From the NCBI GenBank assembly GCA_026985755.1, contig JALSPX010000113.1, positions 1 to 13,036 of the forward strand: DNA of 13,036 nucleotides, read 5' to 3'. The stretch's first letter is position 1; every line of letters starts with the position of its first letter. The translations under genes and the position numbers were made by a program. This stretch comes from Sulfurovum sp. Lineage in GTDB: Bacteria; Campylobacterota; Campylobacteria; Campylobacterales; Sulfurovaceae. The notes under the pieces are model-generated. The model saw only the letters and a list, made by a program, of their open reading frames with translations. It made no database searches and was not told where the DNA came from. Below, piece by piece: positions 6,014-13,036 of the stretch.

Positions 6014-6984
6014 TGGAAATTTTTAAATACAAACAACCTCTAAATTTGATGGCTCAAAGCAAGCGTTTTGGGTTGGTTTCGTTGGTGCTACTTGTGCTAT
6101 CTTTAGGATTAATCTTTACAAAAGGATTTAACTATGGATTGGATTTTGCTGGTGGTACGTTGGTACAAGTACACTATAAAGAAAAAGCACCTATTGATAA
6201 AGTAAGAGAGGCTGTGACAAAAGTCAAAGCCTATGAGAATGCTTCTGTAACCTATTTTGGAAATGACAATGAAATCATTATTCGTACGAAAAAAAGTAGT
6301 AAATCTTTAGGTAAAGATATGGGTGATGAGATGCGAGAATTACTCGTAGGTACAGGTGACTTTGAAGTAAGACGTGTAGACATCGTGGGAGCCAAGGTAG
6401 GATCTGAATTACGTGAAAAAGGGCTCATGGCAATGCTCTTGTCTATACTTGGTATTCTTATCTATGTATCCTTTAGATTTGAATGGCGTTTTGCTATTGC
6501 TTCTGTGATGGCACTGATTCATGATGTGACTATCGCTATGGGGGCAGTGGTACTTTTTGGTATTGAAGTCAATCTAGATACTTTGGCAGCCTTATTGACT
6601 ATCTTGGGGTACTCTTTGAATGATACTATCATCGTATTTGACCGTATCCGTGAAGGAATAAATACGATTAAAAATCCTGATTTGTCTAAGATTATTGATG
6701 AGTCTGTGACACAAACACTCTCTCGTACGACATTGACATCACTCACAACATTCTTTGTGGTCTTGACCCTTTTTGTATTTGGTGGAGAGATTATCAAAGG
6801 TTTCTCATTTACACTTTTAGTAGGTGTGGTAGTAGGTACATATTCGTCTATTTTTGTAGCATCTCCTATTTTAATGTTGCTAGGCTTCTCTGTCTCTGAC
6901 TACAGACTCAAAGCAGCAGAAAAAGCAAAACGTGCAAAAGAGAAAGAAAAAATGCGCGCGATGTATGAAAATGGTACAATGTAG
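6013..6984 (+). CDS. secF: Protein translocase subunit SecF
   Basis: A 323-aa partner of SecD. It has an N-terminal helix (about 18-36), the signature GLDFAGGTLVQV from residue 42, a periplasmic domain, and helices from about residue 137 with YSLNDTIIVFDRIRE (200-214), the counterpart of the SecD membrane motif. The C-terminus is a charged Lys/Glu-rich helix ending in MRAMYENGTM. The start overlaps the secD stop (TAATG), with GGGGAG at 6001-6006 as the ribosome binding site. The last 34 bp, including most of the stop codon, are repeated exactly 132 bp downstream. Confidence 0.96.
   Translation: MEIFKYKQPLNLMAQSKRFGLVSLVLLVLSLGLIFTKGFNYGLDFAGGTLVQVHYKEKAPIDKVREAVTKVKAYENASVTYFGNDNEIIIRTKKSSKSLGKDMGDEMRELLVGTGDFEVRRVDIVGAKVGSELREKGLMAMLLSILGILIYVSFRFEWRFAIASVMALIHDVTIAMGAVVLFGIEVNLDTLAALLTILGYSLNDTIIVFDRIREGINTIKNPDLSKIIDESVTQTLSRTTLTSLTTFFVVLTLFVFGGEIIKGFSFTLLVGVVVGTYSSIFVASPILMLLGFSVSDYRLKAAEKAKRAKEKEKMRAMYENGTM
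6950..6983 (+). repeat. 34-bp perfect direct repeat, left copy (secF 3' end)
   Basis: Identical to 7082-7115. In secF it encodes the last ten residues, MRAMYENGTM, and the first two bases of the stop. Weaker likeness extends about 15 bases further left (CAAAAGAGAAAGA against CAAAAGAAGAAAGA), suggesting that a slightly longer segment was duplicated. Confidence 0.95.
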
Positions 6985-6991
6985 CTTGTAA

Positions 6992-7076
6992 GTATTTTTT
7001 CTTCTGAATCACTAGATGAAGCTTTAGTGAGATGAATTTTGTGTGAGCTTTGCTCATACAAAAGAAGAAAGAGTAT
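6992..7076 (+). ncRNA. Possible structured RNA element: three-helix junction between secF and the next gene
   Basis: Three nested helices can be drawn by eye. The outer helix is 6992-7005 with 7063-7076 (14 pairs, three of them G-U, no mismatch). It encloses a hairpin at 7009-7016 with 7023-7030 (8 pairs, one G-U, 6-nt loop) and a hairpin at 7038-7048 with 7052-7062 (11 pairs, one G-U, TTT loop). All five wobble pairs are allowed only in the RNA read from +; on - they become A-C mismatches. There is no T-run after it, so it is not a standard terminator. It is the whole insert between the two 34-bp repeats. I know no family that matches. It might be a mobile hairpin element, an mRNA-stability structure or a small RNA. 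Confidence 0.4.
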
Positions 7077-7081
7077 AAAAT

Positions 7082-7115
7082 AAATGCGCGCGATGTATGA
7101 AAATGGTACAATGTA
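7082..7115 (+). repeat. 34-bp perfect direct repeat, right copy
   Basis: An exact copy of 6950-6983. Read in the same phase it still gives ATG at 7084, ten codons identical to the secF end, and a TAA at 7114-7116, but an in-frame TAA lies directly before it. It is therefore not joined to any longer frame. A TATAAT box begins 8 bp after its end. Confidence 0.95.
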
Positions 7116-7122
7116 ATTACGA

Positions 7123-7128
7123 TATAAT
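7123..7128 (+). promoter_or_regulatory. Consensus -10 box (TATAAT) for the small membrane protein gene
   Basis: TATAAT lies 20 bases before the start codon at 7149; no TG extension and no clear -35 is seen. The ribosome binding site AAAGGA at 7138-7143 is 5 bases from the ATG. The box separates this gene's expression from the secDF operon. Confidence 0.5.
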
Positions 7129-7148
7129 ATTGAAAAAAAAGGAATGCT

Positions 7149-7487
7149 ATGAATTGGGGTAAAGTTTTTTATATATTTTTCACACTCATGTCGCTGACAA
7201 CAGCTGCAGCATTTTTGTATGAAAATTCTGTGGTAGCACTATTTATAGCGGGCTCAGTGAATATGGTCTCTACGCTCTTAAAAATAGGTGTAAGAAATAT
7301 ACTCTCAGCTGAGTTACTTGCGGGTTCATTGGTTGCAGATTTGCACCTTATTCCTGCATTTTTTGCTTTACAGTTTTATGGTAATGACAAGATTGCGGTA
7401 GGCTTGGTGATTGGAGCAGTGATTGCGAATCTGTATACGATTCTTGTGACAATGATTGAGAGTTCAAAAGAGAAAGTAGATTTTTAG
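7149..7487 (+). CDS. Small conserved integral membrane protein (DUF6394-like)
   Basis: A 112-aa, strongly hydrophobic protein with helices at about residues 5-24, 27-45, 52-78 and 83-104, and a short charged tail SSKEKVDF. The phrases KIGVRNILSAELLAGSLVAD and LHLIPAFFALQFYG look like a conserved family. From memory it corresponds to the uncharacterised DUF6394 family of Campylobacterota, usually found just after secF; that naming is recall, not a search. No catalytic motif is visible. Position after secDF hints at a membrane or export role, but it has its own promoter, so the link is only contextual. Confidence 0.75.
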   Translation: MNWGKVFYIFFTLMSLTTAAAFLYENSVVALFIAGSVNMVSTLLKIGVRNILSAELLAGSLVADLHLIPAFFALQFYGNDKIAVGLVIGAVIANLYTILVTMIESSKEKVDF

Positions 7488-7522
7488 ATTAGTGCATATA
7501 TCTTATAAAACAGAGGCTACTT

Positions 7523-7528
7523 TATGAT
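7523..7528 (+). promoter_or_regulatory. Candidate -10 box (TATGAT) for the ovoA operon
   Basis: TATGAT lies 19 bases before the ovoA ATG in the 60-bp gap after the small membrane protein gene. AAGGA at 7537-7541 is the ribosome binding site, 6 bases from the start. No terminator hairpin is seen in the gap, so read-through from upstream is also possible. Confidence 0.4.
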
Positions 7529-7547
7529 AGTATTTTAAGGAATAGCC

Positions 7548-9647
7548 ATGATAAAAATACCTACTTTACATGGTTCTAACCCTGAAGCAAAACGAAAAGA
7601 AATCAAAGATTATTTTCAGATTTGCTATCAACGTTATGAGTCTCTTTTTCATCTTGTTTCTGTAGAAAAAGCCTACTTTCAAAAGGCTGATCCTCTTCGA
7701 CATCCTATTATTTTCTACTATGGACATACTGCCACGTTTTTTATCAATAAATTTAAACTAGCCAAGATAATAGACACACGTATTGACCCTAAGTTAGAAT
7801 CTATTTTTGCGGTAGGTGTTGATGAGATGTCTTGGGATGATTTGAATGAAAAACATTATGACTGGCCTACACTACAAGAGACACAAATGTACCGTGATAA
7901 GGTTTATGAAGTAGTCAATCATGTGATTGACACACTCCCCTTAGAGCTACCTATTACCGAAGCATCCCCTTGGTGGGTAATAATGATGGGAATAGAACAT
8001 GAAAATATACACCTAGAAACATCGTCTGTACTGATACGTCAATTACCTTTTAAATATATAAAAGAAGATAGACAATGGCAAGAGTGCAGTAAAGACAATG
8101 AAGTCCTAGAAAACAAACTTCTGGATGTCACTTCAGGTAGTGTAATGTTGGGAAAAAATAGGAATGCTCAGCTTTTTGGATGGGACAATGAATATGGCAC
8201 ACACCAAGCCAATATACCAGCGTTTAAAGCATCAAAATATTTGACTTCCAATGCAGAGTATTTAGACTTTATAAAGGATGATGGTTATAGCAATGATACC
8301 TACTGGTGCAGTGAAGGCCAAGCGTGGAAAGCGTATAACCATGTGAAGCACCCTCTCTTTTGGAAAGAGAAAGAAAATCACTATATGTTGCGTACGGTTA
8401 GTCGTGAAATACCTTTACCCCTCTCTTGGCCGGTAGAAGTCAATTATTTAGAGGCAGCAGCATTTTGCAAATGGAAAAGTAAAAAATTGCATAAACATAT
8501 TACGCTTCCCACAGAAGATGAATATATTCGATTAAGAGATGAAAATCAGGTCGATTCTTATATAGATTGGACAAAAAAAGGTGAGAATATTGCCAATATA
8601 AACTTAGAAGGATTTGCATCTGCTGTACCTGTAGACACCTATAAACATGGTGATTTTTATGACATTATAGGTAATGTATGGCAGTGGTCACGCACACCGA
8701 TATACCCTTTTGATGGCTTTAGAGTACATCCTATTTATGATGACTTTACTGTACCTACATATGATGGGAAGCATAACCTTATTCATGGAGGATCATGGAT
8801 AAGCTGTGGTAATTTAGCCACACAAAAAAGCCGTTATGGGTTTAGGAGACATTTTTATCAACATGCAGGGTTTCGGTATATTCAGAGTAATTATGAGGAG
8901 AAGGTAGTGACAGATTATTATACTACAGATAGTATTATCTCACAGTATTGCCATTTTGGCTGGGGAGAGAATGCTTTAGGGGTAGAGAATTATCCTGCTA
9001 CCTGTGCAAGCATTGCTTTAGAGGTAATGAAAGATAAGCCTAGAAAAAAAGCATTTGATATAGGCTGTGCTATAGGAAGAAGTACTTTTGAACTTGCACG
9101 TGGATTTGATGAAGTTATAGGTGTAGATTTCTCTGCACGTTTCATTCAAGAAGCTGAAAGATTAAAGCAGGATACCGTGTTGCATTATACGATGCCAACA
9201 GAAGGTGAATTGGAAAGTTTTCATGAAGTGAGACTTGCAAAATTTGCTTTAGAAAATGTACGGAATAAAGTCTCTTTTTGGCAAGCAGATGCCTGTAATT
9301 TAAAACCTATTTTTAAAGGCTTTGATTTGATATTTGCTGGAAATCTTATAGACAGACTCTATGACCCTCAAAAGTTTTTAGAGTCACTTTCAGATAGAAT
9401 GAATGATGGAGGAATACTTATACTAAGTTCTCCTTACACCTGGCAAGAAGAGTCCACACCTAAAGAGAAATGGATAGGTGGATATAAGCGTGATGGAGAA
9501 AATGTGAGTACATTGCAGGGACTTGAAGAGATACTTGGCACAGCATTTAGATTATTGGAAACACGAAATGTCCCTTTTGTAATACAAGAAACAGCGCGTA
9601 AACACCAATACACCATCGCACAAATGACAATATGGGAAAAGATATAA
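7548..9647 (+). CDS. ovoA: OvoA: 5-histidylcysteine sulfoxide synthase fused to 4-mercaptohistidine N-methyltransferase
   Basis: A 699-aa cytoplasmic enzyme with the three-part OvoA architecture. Residues 1-170 are a DinB-like helical domain with the iron-binding histidines His60 (YYGHTATFF) and His151/His155 (EHENIHLETSS). Residues 190-445 are the formylglycine-generating-enzyme-like domain (LPTEDEY, GNVWQWSRTP, GGSWISCGN, YGFRRHFYQHAGFR). Residues 455-699 are a class I SAM methyltransferase (FDIGCAIGRSTFELARGFDE, then VIGVDFSARFI). The family uses Fe(II) and O2 to join cysteine to C5 of histidine as the sulfoxide; the C-terminal domain later methylates 5-thiohistidine to ovothiol A. EgtB, the ergothioneine relative, lacks the fused methyltransferase and acts on trimethylhistidine. 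The next gene is the lyase needed between the two steps, 1 bp away. Confidence 0.93.
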   Translation: MIKIPTLHGSNPEAKRKEIKDYFQICYQRYESLFHLVSVEKAYFQKADPLRHPIIFYYGHTATFFINKFKLAKIIDTRIDPKLESIFAVGVDEMSWDDLNEKHYDWPTLQETQMYRDKVYEVVNHVIDTLPLELPITEASPWWVIMMGIEHENIHLETSSVLIRQLPFKYIKEDRQWQECSKDNEVLENKLLDVTSGSVMLGKNRNAQLFGWDNEYGTHQANIPAFKASKYLTSNAEYLDFIKDDGYSNDTYWCSEGQAWKAYNHVKHPLFWKEKENHYMLRTVSREIPLPLSWPVEVNYLEAAAFCKWKSKKLHKHITLPTEDEYIRLRDENQVDSYIDWTKKGENIANINLEGFASAVPVDTYKHGDFYDIIGNVWQWSRTPIYPFDGFRVHPIYDDFTVPTYDGKHNLIHGGSWISCGNLATQKSRYGFRRHFYQHAGFRYIQSNYEEKVVTDYYTTDSIISQYCHFGWGENALGVENYPATCASIALEVMKDKPRKKAFDIGCAIGRSTFELARGFDEVIGVDFSARFIQEAERLKQDTVLHYTMPTEGELESFHEVRLAKFALENVRNKVSFWQADACNLKPIFKGFDLIFAGNLIDRLYDPQKFLESLSDRMNDGGILILSSPYTWQEESTPKEKWIGGYKRDGENVSTLQGLEEILGTAFRLLETRNVPFVIQETARKHQYTIAQMTIWEKI

Positions 9648-9648
9648 A

Positions 9649-10803
9649 ATGTTCAAAGCCATCAATAGGGAAAATACATATACCACCAAATATGATGGCG
9701 CCAAAAAAAAATTTGGCACCGATGATTTACTCCCCTTGTGGGTAGCAGATATGGACGTGGCTTCACCACAATGTGTCCAAGAAGCATTGCAAAAAAGAGC
9801 GCTACACCCTATTTATGGTTATACAAATTATCCCAAGAACTATTATGTATCTATACAAAACTGGATGCAAAAGCGTTTTGGATGGCAGATAAAACAAGAG
9901 TGGATAGTGCCATGTTATGGGGTAGTACCTTCATTGAACTTTGCCATATCAGCTTATAGTGATGAGGGGGATGGTGTGATTGTCCAAACACCACTCTATC
10001 CACCTTTTGTGAGTTCGATTAAAAATAAGAATCGAAACGTGCTAGAGAATGCATTGGTCTATGCCCATGGAAAATATAGTATCGATTTTGAGGATTTTGA
10101 AAATAAAGCAAAACAAGCAAAACTTTTTTTGCTCTGTTCTCCACATAATCCAACCTCACGTGCCTGGGACAAAAAAGAGTTAGCACGCATTGTCGATATA
10201 TGTGTAAGCTATGATGTGCTCATCATCTCAGATGAGATACATGCAGATGTGGTGTATGAGAAAACGCATCATGCCATAGGTGCTTTTGAGAAGATTATGC
10301 AGCACTGTGTGGTACTTAATGCACCTTCAAAAACCTTCAATATAGCTGGACTCAATACCTCTTATGCTATTATTCCAAATCAAAAAATACGTGAAGCATA
10401 TATCGTAGCACAGAACAGGTCAGGTATTACCAATGGGAATCCTTTTGGCATTGAAGCTTTGATAGCTGCCTATTCATATGGTGAGGATTGGCTGGAAGCA
10501 TTGAAAAAACACTTACAGTCTAATATTGTATATGTAACAACATTTCTTGAAAAAGAAAAGATACCTATTGTCCCAATAAAGACAGAAGCAACTTTTTTAA
10601 TGTGGCTAGATTGTAAAGGTTTGGTAATGAATCAAAAAGAGTTAGTAGATTTCTTTGTCTTTAAAGCAAAATTAGGGCTTAATAACGGGATAGATTTTGG
10701 ATATTTGGGTGAAGGTTTTATGCGTTTAAATATTGGAACATCAAGAGAAGTACTAGAAGTTGCAATGCAGAGACTTTTACTAACATACAGGAGAAATATT
10801 TGA
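9649..10803 (+). CDS. ovoB: PatB/MalY-type PLP C-S lyase, probable OvoB sulfoxide lyase
   Basis: A 384-aa fold-type I PLP enzyme of the MalY/PatB group. Visible are LLPLWVADMDVASP (28-41), the substrate-side YGYTNYP (56-62), SPHNPTSRAW (164-173), SDEIHADVVY (194-203) and the PLP lysine Lys228 in NAPSKTFNIAGL. The usual glycine in the NPxGR motif is Ser here. By sequence alone it could be a cystathionine beta-lyase. Its start 1 bp after ovoA argues for OvoB, which cleaves the 5-histidylcysteine sulfoxide to 5-thiohistidine, pyruvate and ammonia. Only a weak GGGA precedes the ATG, so translation is probably coupled to ovoA. The stop overlaps the next gene's start. The family call is firm; the OvoB role is from context. 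Confidence 0.85.
   Translation: MFKAINRENTYTTKYDGAKKKFGTDDLLPLWVADMDVASPQCVQEALQKRALHPIYGYTNYPKNYYVSIQNWMQKRFGWQIKQEWIVPCYGVVPSLNFAISAYSDEGDGVIVQTPLYPPFVSSIKNKNRNVLENALVYAHGKYSIDFEDFENKAKQAKLFLLCSPHNPTSRAWDKKELARIVDICVSYDVLIISDEIHADVVYEKTHHAIGAFEKIMQHCVVLNAPSKTFNIAGLNTSYAIIPNQKIREAYIVAQNRSGITNGNPFGIEALIAAYSYGEDWLEALKKHLQSNIVYVTTFLEKEKIPIVPIKTEATFLMWLDCKGLVMNQKELVDFFVFKAKLGLNNGIDFGYLGEGFMRLNIGTSREVLEVAMQRLLLTYRRNI
10789..10802 (+). promoter_or_regulatory. Ribosome binding site that fixes the TTG start of the carboxypeptidase gene
   Basis: AGGAG at 10789-10793 lies in the last codons of the lyase gene, 6 bases before TTG at 10800-10802. That TTG overlaps the lyase stop (TTGA). The frame from this TTG gives a clean signal peptide, MKKHIILYFIV, so TTG is the real start. 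Confidence 0.8.
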
Positions 10804-12464
10804 AAAAACATATTATTTTATATTTTATAGTTACTTTATATAGTTTTGCGTTACCTCATGCGATAGAAACTTTCGTTAAAAAATCAACGATTCCTAAAAA
10901 AGATATGGCTATTTATATTAAACAAGTAGGTCAAAATGCCCCTGTATTGGCTGCATTAAATGAAACAACTTTAAAGACTCCTGCATCAGTAATAAAGGTG
11001 CTTAGTACCTATGCATCAGTATTGAAATTAGGTTTTGATTATCGTTTCCCAACGAAGTTTTATACTACAGGTCTGTTACATGACGGTGTATTAGATGGTG
11101 ATTTAATTGTGAAAGGTTTTGGTGATCCTACTCTAAACAGTAAAGATTTAGAAAAGATTGTCCAACAGATAAAAGCCAAAGGGATTCGCAAAATCACAGG
11201 CAATATTATTATAGATCGCACATTTTTTAGGGTAGGTACTAAAAATAGTTCAGGTTTTGATGAAAACCCGTATAGTGCGTATAATGCAATGCCTGATGCA
11301 ATGATGTATAACGAACGTATCAGTACAATATGTATTACCCCAAAAAATAATGTTGTGACCAAAAAGGGTCAAGATGCTTCTTATGAAGTCATCAACCAAC
11401 TTAAAACCGTAAGTCAACCATGTAGAGGAAGATACTCTTGGCCAGGTGTTAAAATTGATACAACACAGGCAACACCCAAAGTATATTTAAAAGGGAAAAT
11501 CTCTAATCATTGTGGCAAGCAAAATATTTGTCAAGTCGTGACCAAACCCTATCTTTCTTTTTATTATGCTTTAAAAGATAAATTGAAAAGAGAAGGGGTT
11601 GTAGTAGAGGGAAATATGCGTTTGCGAAAAGTGCCTCAAATAGCAAAACCTTTATTTACACACTATTCCCGTTCTTTAGAAGAAATTATTTCTAAAACAG
11701 CTAAAAAAAGTAATAATTTATATGCAAGACATCTTCTATTGACTTTGGGTGCACATGTCTATGGAGCACCTTCGACATTAGAAAAAGGTCGACGAGCTGT
11801 TGAACAGATATTGCGTGATAATGGTGCGTTGAGTCAAAATGGCTTGCAAATAGATAATGGATGTGGATTATCTCGTACAGCAAAATTGTCTGCGAAAATG
11901 CTTGCAGACATGTATGATAATGCATACAATCGCTATGGCGAGAGATGGATGCAGACCCTCTCAATTGCTGGTGTCGATGGTACAATCAAAAAACGCTTTC
12001 GTGGAAGTGTTGTAAAAAACAGAGCATGGATGAAAACAGGTACACTTAAACGTACTAAAAATATTAGTGGCTATGTCAAAGACGCCTCTGGTCAACTATA
12101 CGAAGTCGTAATATTGGTACAAAGTAATAGAGGAAATTGGAGGGCATCGAAATTACAAAATGATATTATTACTTGGCTTGCTAAGCGTAAAAGTACAGCA
12201 CATACCAATGAATCTACCAATGAAGTTGTGATTGAACCTCATGTAATCAATGCAAAATATTATGTGCAAGCTGGTTCATTTTCTGAAGTACCTAAAAAAT
12301 CATTTTTATTAAAAATAGAGAGAATGGGATTGCTTTACAAAGTACGTTATTCAAAAAAACATAAAGTACTTGTAGGTCCTTATGCCAAAGAAGAAGATGC
12401 GAGGGAAACACTCAAAAATATACGTGCAAAAGTAAACCCTCAAGCATTTATCACAAAGTTATAA
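10800..12464 (+). CDS. dacB: D-alanyl-D-alanine carboxypeptidase/endopeptidase (PBP4, S13 family) with C-terminal SPOR domain
   Basis: A 554-aa exported protein with a signal peptide at about 1-21 (FALPHA, cut before IETF). The three penicillin-binding motifs are in order: SVIK at 63-66 (nucleophile Ser63, Lys66), SNN at 304-306 and KTG at 412-414, with DGTIKKRF between the last two and a long S13-type insert between the first two. PBP4 enzymes trim or cleave peptidoglycan peptide cross-links in the periplasm. After a Thr/Asn linker (466-480), residues 486-552 form a SPOR domain (KYYVQAGSF, LLYKVRYS, KVLVGPYAKEEDA), which in other proteins binds glycan stripped of stem peptides at the division site. 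E. coli DacB (477 aa) has no such domain. The TTG start overlaps the lyase stop, so it is cotranscribed with the ovothiol genes. Confidence 0.9.
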   Translation: MKKHIILYFIVTLYSFALPHAIETFVKKSTIPKKDMAIYIKQVGQNAPVLAALNETTLKTPASVIKVLSTYASVLKLGFDYRFPTKFYTTGLLHDGVLDGDLIVKGFGDPTLNSKDLEKIVQQIKAKGIRKITGNIIIDRTFFRVGTKNSSGFDENPYSAYNAMPDAMMYNERISTICITPKNNVVTKKGQDASYEVINQLKTVSQPCRGRYSWPGVKIDTTQATPKVYLKGKISNHCGKQNICQVVTKPYLSFYYALKDKLKREGVVVEGNMRLRKVPQIAKPLFTHYSRSLEEIISKTAKKSNNLYARHLLLTLGAHVYGAPSTLEKGRRAVEQILRDNGALSQNGLQIDNGCGLSRTAKLSAKMLADMYDNAYNRYGERWMQTLSIAGVDGTIKKRFRGSVVKNRAWMKTGTLKRTKNISGYVKDASGQLYEVVILVQSNRGNWRASKLQNDIITWLAKRKSTAHTNESTNEVVIEPHVINAKYYVQAGSFSEVPKKSFLLKIERMGLLYKVRYSKKHKVLVGPYAKEEDARETLKNIRAKVNPQAFITKL

Positions 12465-12476
12465 CGCCAACTACGC

Positions 12477-12490
12477 TATACTACTATAAA
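12477..12490 (+). promoter_or_regulatory. Candidate -10 region for the terminal aminotransferase gene
   Basis: TATACT (12477-12482) and TATAAA (12485-12490) both lie in the 40-bp gap after dacB. AGGG at 12496-12499 is the ribosome binding site, 5 bases before ATG 12505. No terminator hairpin is seen after dacB. Confidence 0.35.
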
Positions 12491-12504
12491 AAATTAGGGC
12501 TTTT

Positions 12505-13036
12505 ATGAACTTTGAAACCTACCCTTTTGAAAAACTCAATACCTTACTGCAAGATATTACACCAAACAGTGACTATACAGCACTTTCGTTGACTATTGGT
12601 GAGCCACAGTTTGCTACGCCACAGTTTATTTTAGACGCACTCAATGAACATGCACCTCTACTGAACAAATACCCAAAAACTGCAGGTGAAGCAGTACTTC
12701 GTAATGCGATGCTACAGTACAATAAAGTACGCTTTGGCTTAGAACTGGAGAATACGCAGATTATCCCTACGTTTGGTACACGTGAAGTACTTTTTAACTT
12801 TCCACAGTTTTTACTCCATGATGTTAAAGACCCTGTGATGGTCTTTCCCAATCCTTTTTACCAGATATATGAAGGAGCAGCCAAAGCGTGTAGGGCTGAG
12901 GTGATTTACCTCAATCTCAATGCGTCAAACCACTTTCAGCCTGTAGTAGATGAAGAGGCATTAAGCAGGGCAGACTTTGTTATACTTAACTCGCCTAACA
13001 ATCCAACAAGCTCTGTGATGTTGATGGATGATTTGA
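12505..13036 (+). CDS. dapC: Class I/II PLP aminotransferase, probable succinyldiaminopimelate transaminase (3' end outside window)
   Basis: The first 177 residues are present and the frame is open to the window edge. Class I aminotransferase landmarks are seen: LSLTIGEPQFATPQ from residue 28, LNKYPKTAGEAVLRNAM (53-69), the cofactor loop TFGTREVLF (89-97), NPFYQIYEGAA (116-126) and LNSPNNPTSS (161-170). The IGEPQF/YPKT/GTRE combination resembles the epsilonproteobacterial proteins annotated as DapC, which make N-succinyl-diaminopimelate for lysine and peptidoglycan. The neighbouring cell-wall carboxypeptidase fits that. The PLP lysine lies outside the window, and another aminotransferase of the same class cannot be excluded. 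Confidence 0.75.
   Translation, partial: MNFETYPFEKLNTLLQDITPNSDYTALSLTIGEPQFATPQFILDALNEHAPLLNKYPKTAGEAVLRNAMLQYNKVRFGLELENTQIIPTFGTREVLFNFPQFLLHDVKDPVMVFPNPFYQIYEGAAKACRAEVIYLNLNASNHFQPVVDEEALSRADFVILNSPNNPTSSVMLMDDL

Noticed and set aside
7038..7062. Hairpin as an intrinsic terminator of the secDF operon.
   Set aside because: Followed on + by GAAGAAAGAG, not a T-run, and on - by AATTCATC; it is kept only as part of the larger fold.
6908..7111. A 67-codon minus-strand ORF over the secF end and the repeats.
   Set aside because: It is antisense to secF, and its repeated phrase YHFHTSRAF is simply the 34-bp repeat read backwards twice.
6950..7115. The two 34-bp repeats as a CRISPR array.
   Set aside because: Only two copies, one inside the secF coding sequence, a 98-bp spacer, and no cas genes.
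7548..9647. Ergothioneine synthase EgtB.
   Set aside because: The fused C-terminal methyltransferase, the adjacent lyase and the absence of an EgtD-type histidine trimethyltransferase fit OvoA instead.

Overview
The window looks like chromosomal DNA of an AT-rich Campylobacterota (epsilonproteobacterium), probably a marine sulfur-oxidiser of the Sulfurovum/Sulfurimonas type. The reasons are the low GC, the short Lnt of about 415 aa, the lnt / yajC-secD-secF neighbourhood followed by a small membrane protein I associate with this phylum, and promoters that show extended -10 boxes with no clear -35. The genus is an inference from gene content; no rRNA or tRNA gene is present to fix it.

Layout. 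Positions 1-476 are a scrambled, gene-poor stretch. It holds the 3' tail of a gene whose last ~100 bp are an almost exact copy of the tail of the next gene, then a decayed small ORF, then a perfect 10-bp inverted repeat. Positions 477-2919 are an accessory-looking block, all on +: a membrane-anchored HExxH metallopeptidase-like protein, a CPBP (CAAX/Abi-type) intramembrane protease, and a solitary Uma2-family nuclease. Then comes lnt (lipoprotein N-acylation) on -, overlapping the Uma2 gene tail to tail. It is divergent from the Sec accessory operon yajC-secD-secF, with only 11 bp between the two start codons. After secF is a 98-bp insert that can fold into a three-helix junction and sits between two perfect 34-bp copies of the secF 3' end; then a small conserved membrane protein.

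The second half is a tight run: ovoA (sulfoxide synthase plus methyltransferase fusion, 699 aa), a PatB/MalY-type PLP C-S lyase starting 1 bp after it (most likely OvoB), and a PBP4-type D-Ala-D-Ala carboxypeptidase with an added C-terminal SPOR domain, whose TTG start overlaps the lyase stop. Together ovoA and the lyase make a complete route from histidine and cysteine to ovothiol A. The window ends inside an aminotransferase gene that is probably the diaminopimelate-pathway dapC, so the right end has a cell-wall theme.

The best candidates for something undescribed are (i) the strand-biased three-way-junction element bounded by 34-bp repeats after secF, and (ii) the duplicated tail of the metallopeptidase gene, which flanks the whole gene with recombination-competent direct repeats. 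The ovothiol pair beside secDF is not a new pathway, but it is a notable accessory trait.
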